Shown: positions 1 through 7,195, numbered from the stretch's first letter. The stretch: 12,806 nucleotides of DNA from JBBDMC01 sp964441935 (GCA_964441935.1 CAYTXI010000073.1:1-12806), one strand, 5' to 3'. Made by a program: numbers and translations. Notes: generated by a model from the sequence alone, not told the origin.

Positions 1-628
1 CGAACAGCGGCATCTTGTGCAGCGTCATGCCCGGCGCGCGCATGTTGAAGATGGTCGTAATGAAATTGATCGCGCCAAGGATCGACGCAGCGCCCGCCAT
101 GTGCAGTGCCAGGATGGCGAAGTCCATCGCCGGCCCCGGCGTCCCCGTGGTCGACAGCGGCGCGTAGACCGTCCAGCCGCCGCCGACGCCACTTGTGCCG
201 GGCTGACCGGGAACGAACATGGAAATGACCAGCAAGGTCAACGCTGGCGGCAACAGCCAGAACGAGATGTTGTTCATGCGTGGGAAGGCCATATCCGGCG
301 CGCCGATCATGAGCGGCACGAGCCAGTTGCCGAAACCGCCGATGAAGGCCGGCATGACCATGAAGAAAACCATGATCAGGCCATGGGCGGTGACAAAGAC
401 GTTGAAGAGCTCCGGATCGCCGAAGATCTGCATACCCGGCGCCTGCAGCTCCATGCGCATGGCGATCGACAGGAAGCCGCCGATCAGGCCGGCGACGATG
501 GCGAAAGTCAGGTACATCGTGCCGATGTCTTTGTGGTTGGTGGAATAGAGCCAGCGCCGCCAACCGGTCGGATGACCGTGCGCGTGCGCTTCTTCGCTGT
601 GCGCCTGGTATCCCGCGCTGGTCGCCAT
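1..628 (-). CDS. ctaD: cytochrome c oxidase subunit I, N-terminal part (cut by window edge)
   Basis: Encodes the first 209 residues of the heme-copper catalytic subunit of an aa3-type cytochrome c oxidase, an inner-membrane enzyme that reduces O2 and pumps protons. Translating the minus strand from ATG 628 gives the family hallmark STNHKDIGTMYL at residues 29-40. The low-spin heme a ligand region AHGLIMVFFMVMP starts at residue 81, with H82 as the expected ligand. GGFGNWLVPLMIGAPDM follows at 97-113 and the MNNISFWLLPP segment at 118-128. Several hydrophobic membrane segments are evident. The CuB histidines and the proton-channel glutamate lie beyond the left edge and cannot be checked. AAGGAG at 637-642, 8 nt upstream of the ATG, supports the start. 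It lies 56 nt downstream of coxB on the same strand, so the two are almost certainly cotranscribed. No stop is reached because the gene runs off the window. Confidence 0.97.
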   Translation of the reverse strand, partial: MATSAGYQAHSEEAHAHGHPTGWRRWLYSTNHKDIGTMYLTFAIVAGLIGGFLSIAMRMELQAPGMQIFGDPELFNVFVTAHGLIMVFFMVMPAFIGGFGNWLVPLMIGAPDMAFPRMNNISFWLLPPALTLLVISMFVPGQPGTSGVGGGWTVYAPLSTTGTPGPAMDFAILALHMAGAASILGAINFITTIFNMRAPGMTLHKMPLF

Positions 629-684
629 TACCTCGTCTCCTTCAACGTCGCTCGCGCCCGCCCCCTGCCGCCACCAAGGGAACC

Positions 685-1587
685 TCAGTCTTCGGCGTCG
701 GCCACGAGGGTCGCAGGCTCGGCCGCGATCGCTCGAGCCAGCCCCTGATAGGCGCCCTCCAGGTCGCCGCCCGCCGCGGTCGCCGCCCAGGCATCGAACT
801 GCTCTGGGGAGACTGCGCGAACCGCAATCGGCATGAAGGCGTGATCGCGACCGCAAAGCTCCGAACACTGGCCGTAGTAAATGCCCTCGCGGTCGACACG
901 GAACCAGGTTTCGTTGAGGCGACCGGGGACGGCGTCGATCTTGATGCCAAATGCGGGCACCGCGAACGAATGGATCACGCCCAGAGGGTCAGCGGTAACC
1001 AGCATGCGGATGACGATGCCGGTGGGCACTACCATCTCGTTGTCGACTTCGAGCAATCGGGGGTTGCCGGCCGGATTGCCCTCCGCGTCACGCACCAGAA
1101 ACGAGGCGATCGAAACGTCGCCGTTGTCGGGGTAATCGTACGTCCAATACCACTGACTGCCAGTCGCCTTGATAGTGATCTGCTCGTCGGTCTCGGGATC
1201 AAACCCGGCGATCGCCCGTGCCGGATCGTTTTCGGCGAGCAGCAACGAGAACGACGGCACGGCGATGCCGACCAGGATGAGGATCGGAACGACCGTCCAC
1301 AAGACCTCGATCAGCGTGTTGTGACTGGTCTTCGACGGCACCGGATTCATGCGCACGTTGAAGCGGACCATGCAGAAGAGGAGTAGGGCAAGCACGAACA
1401 AAACGATCAGGGCGACGACGATCAACAGCCCGTTGTTGAAACGGTGGATCATCTCCATGATCGGGGTCGCCGCCGGCTGCAGACCGATTTGCCACGGCAC
1501 CGGGTTTGCTAGCGCGGGCACGGAGAGAACAGCCAGCCCCAACGTCACCGCCCATCCGATCAGCCGCCGCAGCCGTCCCTGATACAC
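685..1587 (-). CDS. coxB: cytochrome c oxidase subunit II
   Basis: The CuA-bearing subunit that accepts electrons from cytochrome c on the periplasmic side and passes them to subunit I. The 300-residue product has an N-terminal signal peptide (about 1-27, ending VPALA) and two membrane segments (about 55-76 and 96-117). The aromatic electron-entry motif QWYWTY is at 145-150. The full CuA site is present: H206 in VIHSF, then C241, E243, C245, H249 and M252 in GQCSELCGRDHAFM. I place the start at GTG 1587 because it directly precedes the signal peptide and has AAGGGG at 1597-1602, 9 nt upstream. The reading frame stays open to 1947, but that longer version would overlap the start of the divergent IalB-family gene and would bury the signal peptide. 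It is the first gene of the cox operon seen here, followed by ctaD. Confidence 0.96.
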   Translation of the reverse strand: MYQGRLRRLIGWAVTLGLAVLSVPALANPVPWQIGLQPAATPIMEMIHRFNNGLLIVVALIVLFVLALLLFCMVRFNVRMNPVPSKTSHNTLIEVLWTVVPILILVGIAVPSFSLLLAENDPARAIAGFDPETDEQITIKATGSQWYWTYDYPDNGDVSIASFLVRDAEGNPAGNPRLLEVDNEMVVPTGIVIRMLVTADPLGVIHSFAVPAFGIKIDAVPGRLNETWFRVDREGIYYGQCSELCGRDHAFMPIAVRAVSPEQFDAWAATAAGGDLEGAYQGLARAIAAEPATLVADAED

Positions 1588-1925
1588 CGTTCCGTTCCCC
1601 TTCCGGAATCCACCGCTCGCCCGGTGCCGCCGGACATGCCGGGCACGCGCACACGCCGCCCCGGTGCTCGCCAGCGGGCCGCCAAAGACCTCGGCAGACA
1701 GAAACCACAAGCGGATTGGTCCCGCAACGGCCTTAGCCGGAGGGCGATGCGGCAAATCGCGCGCTGCCATTGATTTGTCGCGATTGACGGGCGCGATCGG
1801 GAGTCGACTGGCCCGCGCGCGAGGGAATTCCTTCGCACGGGCAATTGTTGCAGGATGCCGCAGGGGACTGGGCGATTCGGCGCCAATCCGGTCGTCATCC
1901 CGCGGGCGGACGAATCGGCGGCAGG
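1588..1925. other. 338-bp divergent intergenic region (cox operon / IalB-family gene)
   Basis: This gap must hold the promoters of the leftward cox operon and the rightward ialB-tldD pair. I found no convincing -35/-10 pair on either strand. Visible structure is an 18-bp imperfect palindrome at 1819-1836, a short CGGC-CTTA-GCCG dyad at 1728-1739 and a GCCCGG/CCGGGC pair at 1619-1644. The last two are weak in such GC-rich DNA. Open frames cross the region but look like upstream extensions of coxB or shadows, and I see no convincing small gene or RNA. Confidence 0.6.
1819..1836. promoter_or_regulatory. 18-bp near-perfect palindrome, possible operator
   Basis: GCGAGGGAATTCCTTCGC matches its own reverse complement at 16 of 18 positions, with GGAATTCC as a perfect core at 1824-1831. 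It is centred about 240 nt upstream of the coxB start and about 98 nt upstream of the IalB-family start. The position fits an operator for a dimeric regulator of either gene. I do not recognise the motif as a known binding site, so the role is inference from symmetry and location only. Confidence 0.35.
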
Positions 1926-2621
1926 ATGTACGAAGACGAACCACCACGGCGAAGCTCGCTCCTTCCCATCCTAACCATCATCGCCGCCTTGCTCGCGATT
2001 GCGGTCGGTGCTGCGGCAGTGCTCTTTGCCACGGGCTTCTTCGGCAGCGGCCCGACGACTACCGCGGTGCGGATGCAAGAGGGACCGGCGATGGCCGAGA
2101 CCACGCCCGAGCCGGGAGCCGAGCCGTCGATGGCCCCGGCCGAGACCGACGTGCCGAGGGCGGTGGTTTCGGTGGCGCCGCCGACCGGAGGCGAGCCACC
2201 GATCCGCTCCACGCACGGCGACTGGCAGGTGCGCTGCGACACGCCGGCTGGCGCCCAGAACGAGCAGTGCGTGCTGATGCAGTTCGTGACCGCCGAGGAC
2301 CGCGAGAATGTCGGCCTCACCGTCATCATCCTAAAGACTGCCGACAAAAAGGCCCGCATCATGCGTGTGCTGGCACCGCTCGGCGTGCTCTTGCCTTCCG
2401 GGCTCGGCCTCAAGATCGACGAGACCGACATGGGGCGGGCGGGCTTCGTGCGCTGCCTGCCGAACGGCTGCGTCGCCGAGGTGATCCTCGAGGACGACCT
2501 GCTCACCCAGCTCAACAGCGGTCAAACGGCGACGTTCATCATCTTCCAGACGCCGGAGGAAGGGATCGGCATCCCGATCTCGCTCAGCGGCTTCGAGCCG
2601 GGATTCGCGGCGCTGCCTTAG
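1926..2621 (+). CDS. invasion-associated locus B (IalB) family protein, membrane-anchored
   Basis: A 231-residue protein with a short charged cytoplasmic N-terminus (MYEDEPPRRSS), one hydrophobic segment (about 12-38), a Pro/Glu/Ala-rich linker (about 43-92) and a C-terminal domain (about 97-228). The domain begins HGDWQVRCDTP and contains LLPSGLGLKID and GFVRCLPNGCVAEV, which match the IalB-type family. Four cysteines (104, 115, 177, 182) could form two periplasmic disulfides. IalB was named for Bartonella erythrocyte invasion, but the family is widespread in non-pathogenic alphaproteobacteria and its general role is unclear. I chose ATG 1926 because it gives a compact N-terminus before the membrane segment. 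The frame is open upstream to a TTG at 1845, and the ribosome binding site at 1926 is poor. It is divergent from coxB and 120 nt upstream of tldD. Confidence 0.85.
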   Translation: MYEDEPPRRSSLLPILTIIAALLAIAVGAAAVLFATGFFGSGPTTTAVRMQEGPAMAETTPEPGAEPSMAPAETDVPRAVVSVAPPTGGEPPIRSTHGDWQVRCDTPAGAQNEQCVLMQFVTAEDRENVGLTVIILKTADKKARIMRVLAPLGVLLPSGLGLKIDETDMGRAGFVRCLPNGCVAEVILEDDLLTQLNSGQTATFIIFQTPEEGIGIPISLSGFEPGFAALP

Positions 2622-2665
2622 GCTGGTCTTTCACGCCGTTGCCGCGGTCCTCGCCGGTCTGATCC

Positions 2666-2693
2666 GGGACGCGCCTCGCGCTCGGCGCCGCCC
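2666..2693 (+). terminator. GC-rich hairpin after the IalB-family gene, weak terminator candidate
   Basis: GCGCC at 2671-2675 pairs with GGCGC at 2684-2688 around an 8-nt loop. GGG at 2666-2668 and CCC at 2691-2693 extend the stem across a 2x2 mismatch. No T-run follows, so it is not a canonical intrinsic terminator. It could attenuate transcription between the IalB-family gene and tldD, or be a chance hairpin in GC-rich DNA. Confidence 0.2.
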
Positions 2694-2741
2694 TGCCCTA
2701 TCTATGACTCCGTCGCCTCACCACGACTTGGAGTTTGACCA

Positions 2742-4163
2742 GTGTCGGCAGAACACTCGATCCTCGACCGAGCCGGACTCGACCGCGAGCTTGCGCGCGG
2801 CCTCGTCACCGAGGCCCTCAACGGCGCGGACGACGGCGAGCTCTATCTTGAGTATTCGCAGGCCGAGGTGCTTGGCTTCGACAACGGCCGGCTGAAGGCG
2901 GCGAGCTTCGACACCAACCAGGGCTTCGGCCTCAGGGCCGTCGCCGGAGAGGCGGCGGGCTACGCACACGCCGGCGAGATATCGGAGCCCGCCATCCGCC
3001 GGGCGGCGGAGGCCGTCCAGGCGGTCAAGACGGGTCACACCGGCACCTACGCGGAACCGCCGCGTGGCACCAACCGGTCGCTCTACGGCGACGAGAGCCC
3101 GCTCGGCGCGCCGTCATTCGCCGAGAAGGTGAAGCTCCTGGAGACGATCGATTCCTATGCCCGCGGCAAAGACGAGCGCGTCCGCCAGGTCTCCGCCTCG
3201 CTCGCCGGCTCCTACCAGGAGGTCGAGATTCTCAGAGCCGACGGCACGTTCGTGCGCGACGTGAGGCCGATGGTCAGGGTCAACGTGTCGATCGTCGTCG
3301 GCGAAGGCGACAGCCAGGAAACCGGTTCGTACGGCACCGGCGGGCGCGAGGGCTTCGGTCGGTTCATCGCCGAGGACGCCTGGCACCACACCGTCGACGA
3401 GGCGCTGCGCCAGGCACTGGTCAACCTCACGGCCGTCCCGGCGCCCGCCGGCACCTTCGACATCGTGCTCGCGCCGGGCTGGCCGGGCATCCTGCTGCAC
3501 GAGGCGGTCGGCCATGGCCTCGAGGGCGACTTCAACCGCAAGCAGGAGAGCGCCTTCGCCGGCCTGATGGGCCAAAGGGTCGCATCGCGCGGCGTCACCG
3601 TCGTCGACGACGGCACGATTGCCAACCGACGCGGTTCGCTCACCATCGACGACGAGGGCACGCCGACGCAGTCGACGACGCTGATCGAAGACGGCATCCT
3701 CGTCGGCTACATGCAGGACCGGCAGAACGCGCGGCTGATGGGAATGCAGCCAACCGGCAACGGACGCCGCCAGTCTTACGCACACGTGCCCATGCCACGC
3801 ATGACCAACACGATCATGCTCGCAGGCACAGCCGAGCCCGGCGAGGTTCTCGCCTCGGTCAAGAACGGTATCTATGCGGTCTCCTTCGGCGGCGGCCAGG
3901 TCGATATCACGTCTGGCAAGTTCGTGTTCTCGTGCAACGAGGCTTACAGAATCGAGAACGGCAAGATCGGCCCGGCGATCAAGGGCGCGATGCTGATCGG
4001 CAACGGACCCGACGCGCTGACCCGGGTGAAGTTGATCGGCAATGACATGAAGCTCGATCCCGGCGTCGGCACCTGCGGTAAGAACGGCCAAGGCGTGCCG
4101 GTCGGCGTCGGCCAGCCGACACTCAGGATCGACCAGATCACCGTCGGCGGCACAGCGATGTAG
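2742..4163 (+). CDS. tldD: metalloprotease TldD
   Basis: TldD is the zinc-bearing subunit of the TldD/TldE (PmbA) cytoplasmic protease. In enterobacteria that complex degrades unfolded peptides and matures modified peptides such as microcin B17 and processes CcdA. The 473-residue length is normal. The metal site is intact: HEAVGHGLEGD supplies H253, E254 and H258 of the HExxxH motif, and C398 in FSCNEAYRIENGKI supplies the third ligand. Other family landmarks are the N-terminal YLEYSQAEVLGFDNGRLK (35-52) and the C-terminal LDPGVGTCGKNGQGVPVGVG. The GTG start at 2742 has GGAG at 2730-2733, 8 nt upstream. Its partner tldE/pmbA is not in the window, so any heterocomplex depends on a gene elsewhere. 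It is convergent with the YjeF_N gene, whose stop lies 14 nt away. Confidence 0.96.
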   Translation: MSAEHSILDRAGLDRELARGLVTEALNGADDGELYLEYSQAEVLGFDNGRLKAASFDTNQGFGLRAVAGEAAGYAHAGEISEPAIRRAAEAVQAVKTGHTGTYAEPPRGTNRSLYGDESPLGAPSFAEKVKLLETIDSYARGKDERVRQVSASLAGSYQEVEILRADGTFVRDVRPMVRVNVSIVVGEGDSQETGSYGTGGREGFGRFIAEDAWHHTVDEALRQALVNLTAVPAPAGTFDIVLAPGWPGILLHEAVGHGLEGDFNRKQESAFAGLMGQRVASRGVTVVDDGTIANRRGSLTIDDEGTPTQSTTLIEDGILVGYMQDRQNARLMGMQPTGNGRRQSYAHVPMPRMTNTIMLAGTAEPGEVLASVKNGIYAVSFGGGQVDITSGKFVFSCNEAYRIENGKIGPAIKGAMLIGNGPDALTRVKLIGNDMKLDPGVGTCGKNGQGVPVGVGQPTLRIDQITVGGTAM

Positions 4164-4177
4164 CCGAAGCGTTGCCG

Positions 4178-4948
4178 TCAATCGTCGACGCGCAGAATAT
4201 CTGAACGGGAAAACAACGCCGGAACCGCGAGCCCCAACGTGGGTCTCTCGAAAAGCGTCGGCGGAACGCCAATGTCCGCGAGGTAGAGATCACCGACGCA
4301 CGCCCGCGCCACCGCGGCGTAAAGTCCTGTCTTGGGCAGGGCCAACGTCATCGTCGCTTCGGCCCGAACCACCGGCTCCAGGAGGTCTCCGGTGCTGGCG
4401 TGGAGTCCGGACGGAAGGTCGAGCGACAGCACGCGCGAGGCCGAGGATCCGACGGCGTCGATCAAAGCCGCAGCCAAACCGCGCGGAGGCTCCCTGAGGC
4501 CGTAGCCGATCAGACCATCGATGACGACGTCCGCCGCACGGCGTGCATCAATCAGGTCATCGGCGCGGCCTGGTTCGTCGACGCCGGGTATCCCCATCTG
4601 GCGCGCGATCGCGAGCTGTTCCGCAGGAACGCCGCGCATGGCGCCGGGCCTCTGCGCGAGAAACAGGGTCACCCTTGCCCCCCAAGCTGACAGTCGTCGA
4701 GCAGCGACCAGAGCGCCGCCGCCATTCCCGCCACCGCCTGCAAGGACGAGCACGCGCCTGCCGGTGGGATCACCATCCAGGAACCTCAGCCGGGCGAGAT
4801 GGGCGAGGTGCCGGCCAGCGAGCTCCATCATTCGGACGAGCCCAATCGCGAGCTCCCGCTCCATCAGCCGATCGACCTCCATCATCTGATTGGTGTCGAT
4901 CGCGGGCACCCGGGAACGCGCAACACGTGGGAACCAATGTTCTTCCAT
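4178..4948 (-). CDS. stand-alone YjeF_N domain protein, NAD(P)H-hydrate epimerase-like with altered motifs
   Basis: YjeF_N proteins epimerise damaged NAD(P)H hydrates so that a dehydratase can repair them. The 256-residue product covers only this domain and lacks the C-terminal NnrD dehydratase often fused in bacteria. Family features are TNQMMEVDRLM (19-29), MMELAGR (40-46), ADVVIDGLIGYGL (139-151), LSLDLPSGL (174-182) and TMTLALPKTGL (199-209, K206). The Rossmann-like GxGNNGGDG loop reads GGGGNGGGA at 71-79, so the first Asn and the Asp of NNGGDG are replaced. The usual Asp after PSGL is H183. These positions are linked to metal binding and catalysis in canonical epimerases, so activity is uncertain. 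The ATG at 4948 is the longest sensible start. No strong ribosome binding site is visible, and a GTG at codon 14 is an alternative. It diverges from the DUF3179 gene across 127 nt. Confidence 0.82.
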   Translation of the reverse strand: MEEHWFPRVARSRVPAIDTNQMMEVDRLMERELAIGLVRMMELAGRHLAHLARLRFLDGDPTGRRVLVLAGGGGNGGGALVAARRLSAWGARVTLFLAQRPGAMRGVPAEQLAIARQMGIPGVDEPGRADDLIDARRAADVVIDGLIGYGLREPPRGLAAALIDAVGSSASRVLSLDLPSGLHASTGDLLEPVVRAEATMTLALPKTGLYAAVARACVGDLYLADIGVPPTLFERPTLGLAVPALFSRSDILRVDD

Positions 4949-4996
4949 GGCGGCGGCAGCGTCTCCGGCCTCGTCCGGCTCGCTCGGGGCTTTTCA

Positions 4997-5021
4997 CCGG
5001 GTTCACACCCATTTGAACCGG
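4997..5021. promoter_or_regulatory. inverted repeat in the YjeF_N / DUF3179 divergent gap
   Basis: GGTTCA at 5000-5005 and TGAACC at 5014-5019 form a perfect 6-bp inverted repeat around 8 nt. With one bulged G the arms extend to CCGG on both sides. The dyad lies almost midway between the two divergent start codons (51 nt and 56 nt away). That would suit a shared operator, but no matching regulator is encoded nearby. Confidence 0.3.
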
Positions 5022-5075
5022 ATTGATTGGCCGCGCGCAAACGCTGCCCTGCATCTTCCAGCAGGGAGTTCGTAC

Positions 5076-6047
5076 ATGCGTACATGCATCTCGGCAGTGG
5101 TCGTTGTCGCTGCGGTTGTCCCGGCGCTGGCCAACTCGTCGCTCTGGCAGCGCGAGGGCTGGCAGACGGACTTCGACACGCTCACCGTCGCGCCGGCAGA
5201 GATTCTGTCAGTCATTCCGCGCGATCGAATCCCCTCGATCGACGCGCCGACGTTCATGCCGGTCGTCAAGGAGACGACGCTCGGCGATCGCGAGCCGGTG
5301 ATCGGTCTCACCGTCAACGGCGAGGCGCGCGCGTATCCCCTGCGCGTAATGATGTGGCACGAGATCGCCAACGACAAAATCGGCGGCGTGCCGGTGGTGG
5401 TGACCTACTGCCCGTTGTGCAACGCGTCGATTGTGTTCGAGAGCGCGGTTGACGGGACGCAGCTCGAGTTTGGAACGACCGGCAAACTGCGCCACTCGGA
5501 CCTCATCATGTACGACCGCCAGACCGAATCTTGGTGGCAACAGTTCTCCGGCAAGGGGATCGCCGGAGCTCACGCCGGCCGAAAGTTGAAAATGATCCCG
5601 TCGCGGCTGGATAGCTGGGCGCGCTTCCGCGCCGAGCATCCCGACGGCAAGGTGCTCGTCCCCAACAACCCGGCGATGCGCCACTACTGGGAGAATCCCT
5701 ATCGCGGCTACGACACCGCCCCTGCGCCGTTCCTGTTCAAAGGCGCGCTGCCGGATGGCATCCCTGCGCTGGAACGGGTGGTGCTGGTGCGCGGCGAGGA
5801 GCCGTTCGCCGTCGCCCTGCCGCTGCTCGCCAGAGAGGGCGAGATCCGCGAGGGCGACATCGTGCTCACGTGGACGCCCGGACAGGCGTCCGCCCTCGAC
5901 ACCTCCGAAATCGCCGGCGGACGCGATGTCGGCAACGTCACCGTGGTGCGCATGGTCGATGGGACACCGGAGCCCGTGGTCTACGACGTTACGTTCGCCT
6001 TCGTCGTCAACGCTTTTGAACCGACTTTGAGTATTCGCACCGAGTAG
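5076..6047 (+). CDS. exported DUF3179 domain-containing protein
   Basis: A 323-residue protein with a cleavable signal peptide (about 1-19, ending VPALA), so probably periplasmic. The rest is the DUF3179 domain, of unknown function. Its hallmarks are AYPLRVMMWHEIANDKIGG (86-104, H95), VTYCPLCNASIVFE (109-122, C112 and C115 in a CxxC) and LRHSDLIMYDRQTESWWQ (138-155, H140). The conserved His and CxxC suggest metal or redox chemistry, but I know of no proven reaction. I chose ATG 5076 over the longer open frame from 4890 because it begins the signal peptide directly and has AGGGAG at 5063-5068, 7 nt upstream. The longer version would overlap the start of the divergent YjeF_N gene. It is convergent with pdxH across a 14-nt gap. 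No partner gene hints at its substrate. Confidence 0.9.
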   Translation: MRTCISAVVVVAAVVPALANSSLWQREGWQTDFDTLTVAPAEILSVIPRDRIPSIDAPTFMPVVKETTLGDREPVIGLTVNGEARAYPLRVMMWHEIANDKIGGVPVVVTYCPLCNASIVFESAVDGTQLEFGTTGKLRHSDLIMYDRQTESWWQQFSGKGIAGAHAGRKLKMIPSRLDSWARFRAEHPDGKVLVPNNPAMRHYWENPYRGYDTAPAPFLFKGALPDGIPALERVVLVRGEEPFAVALPLLAREGEIREGDIVLTWTPGQASALDTSEIAGGRDVGNVTVVRMVDGTPEPVVYDVTFAFVVNAFEPTLSIRTE

Positions 6048-6061
6048 GCGTGGGCGTTGCC

Positions 6062-6658
6062 TCACGGAAAGAGCCGCGTCCTCGCCCAGCCCTCCCCGTC
6101 CCGCGTGAAGCGGACGCGGTCGTGAAGGCGGAATTCGCCGGAGCGCCAGAACTCGATCTCGACCGGAATGAGCCGGTAGCCGGACCAATGCCCAGGCCGG
6201 GGAACATCGCCGTCACCAAACCTCACATTGTAGTCCGCCACCGCTTTCTCCAGGGCTTCACGCGAATCCAGTGGTCGCGACTGCTTGCTCGCCCAGGCGC
6301 CGATGCGGGCGCCGCGCGGGCGGCTGGCGAAATAAGCGTCGGCCTCGGCCGCAGCGACCGGCGCCACCGGGCCGCGCAGGCGCACCTGGCGGGATAGGCT
6401 CTTCCAGTAAAAACACAGGGCGGCCCTTGGGTTGGCCGCAAGCTCGACGCCCTTATCGCTCTCGGTGTTGGTGAAGAAAACGAAGCCGTCCGGCCCGTGG
6501 CCCTTCAACAGAACCGTGCGCGCGTTGGGCAGCCCATCGGCGTCCACGGTGGCGAGCACCATCGCGTTCGGATCGTTCGGCTCAAACGCCGCGGCCTCGG
6601 TTAGCCAGGCCCCGAACAACTGAATCGGATCGGATGTTGCCGAGAAGTCACTAGTCAT
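6062..6658 (-). CDS. pdxH: pyridoxamine 5'-phosphate oxidase
   Basis: An FMN enzyme that oxidises pyridoxine or pyridoxamine 5'-phosphate to pyridoxal 5'-phosphate, for B6 synthesis and salvage. The 198-residue product is near the usual length for the family. FMN and phosphate contacts are visible in ARTVLLKG (46-53), FFTNTESDKG (61-70), YWKSLSRQVRLRG (84-96) and ASRPRGARIGAWAS (111-124). The C-terminal dimerisation and PLP-binding part includes HWSGYRLIP (157-165) and RLHDRVRF (177-184), where R177 and H179 correspond to the conserved RLH active-site residues. It ends in RLFP, typical of the family. The ATG at 6658 lacks a strong ribosome binding site (GGAAAA is the nearest purine tract). 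It diverges from the lipoprotein gene, leaving about 51 nt for both promoters. Confidence 0.96.
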   Translation of the reverse strand: MTSDFSATSDPIQLFGAWLTEAAAFEPNDPNAMVLATVDADGLPNARTVLLKGHGPDGFVFFTNTESDKGVELAANPRAALCFYWKSLSRQVRLRGPVAPVAAAEADAYFASRPRGARIGAWASKQSRPLDSREALEKAVADYNVRFGDGDVPRPGHWSGYRLIPVEIEFWRSGEFRLHDRVRFTRDGEGWARTRLFP

Positions 6659-6709
6659 TAACGAAGTTTTCCGAAACTCGTGGACCGTACCGCCATGGGA
6701 AGTGCCTGG

Positions 6710-7195
6710 ATGCTTGCGTCCGCGGTTTCATACATCGGTCCGAGCTGGTCGCGCCAGTCGTGGCTTGTCGTGCGCGCCGCCGCCGTTGCAGGGCTCGCCA
6801 TCTCGCTCGCTGGATGTGCAGGGCTCGGGCTGCCGTTCGGCGGGGCTGCGGGGACCCAGGTGTCCGGCGAGACGACGGCATCGATCCCCGAGAAGACGGA
6901 CGTGATCGGCCAGGTCGACCCGTCGGACTGGGAGGCCGTGCGGCGGACCGTTGCCGGCGTCCCGGTGGACGCGGCAACCGGGGGTGTCGAATGGACAAAC
7001 CCGGATACGGGCTCCACCGGAACCATCGCGAACATCGACCCGCCGATCGAGCGGGGCGGCATGCCCTGCCGGCCGTTCGCGACCACGGTCTCCGACACGC
7101 ACGGCGTGCGCCTCTATCGCGGCGAGGCTTGCCAGCGCTTCGACGGACGATGGCAACTCTACGGCATGATCGCCGACGACCAGCACCTGTCGTGA
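6710..7195 (+). CDS. RT0821/Lpp0805-type surface lipoprotein
   Basis: A predicted outer-envelope lipoprotein of 161 residues. A hydrophobic stretch ends in the lipobox LAGC (C36), followed by a Gly/Thr/Ser-rich linker. The globular part, SDWEAVRRTVAG then GGVEWTNPDTGSTGTI and a C-terminal YRGEACQRFDGRWQLYG, resembles the RT0821/Lpp0805 surface-protein family (related to 17-kDa antigen C-termini). C120 and C141 could form a disulfide. Function is unknown. I chose ATG 6710 because GGGAAG at 6697-6702 sits 7 nt upstream. In-frame alternatives are GTG 6680 and ATG 6695 without a good binding site, and GTG 6770, which would give a very short signal peptide. It is divergent from pdxH and 107 nt before the dnaJ-like gene, an arrangement I recall from other alphaproteobacteria. 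Confidence 0.8.
   Translation: MLASAVSYIGPSWSRQSWLVVRAAAVAGLAISLAGCAGLGLPFGGAAGTQVSGETTASIPEKTDVIGQVDPSDWEAVRRTVAGVPVDAATGGVEWTNPDTGSTGTIANIDPPIERGGMPCRPFATTVSDTHGVRLYRGEACQRFDGRWQLYGMIADDQHLS

Noticed and set aside
1588..1947. N-terminal extension of coxB back to 1947
   Set aside because: It would overlap the start of the divergent IalB-family gene and put about 120 unrelated Arg/Ala-rich residues before a proper signal peptide. GTG 1587 has its own ribosome binding site.
3114..4181. 355-codon open frame antisense to tldD
   Set aside because: Composition is that of a shadow frame (Arg/Asp/Val/Ala-rich, no motif) and it lies opposite a complete TldD.
4890..5075. 62-codon upstream extension of the DUF3179 gene
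   Set aside because: It overlaps the YjeF_N start on the other strand and hides the signal peptide. ATG 5076 has a good AGGGAG ribosome binding site.
5208..6188. 326-codon minus-strand frame opposite the DUF3179 gene
   Set aside because: It overlaps the DUF3179 gene and the end of pdxH in another frame and has no recognisable domain or sensible start.
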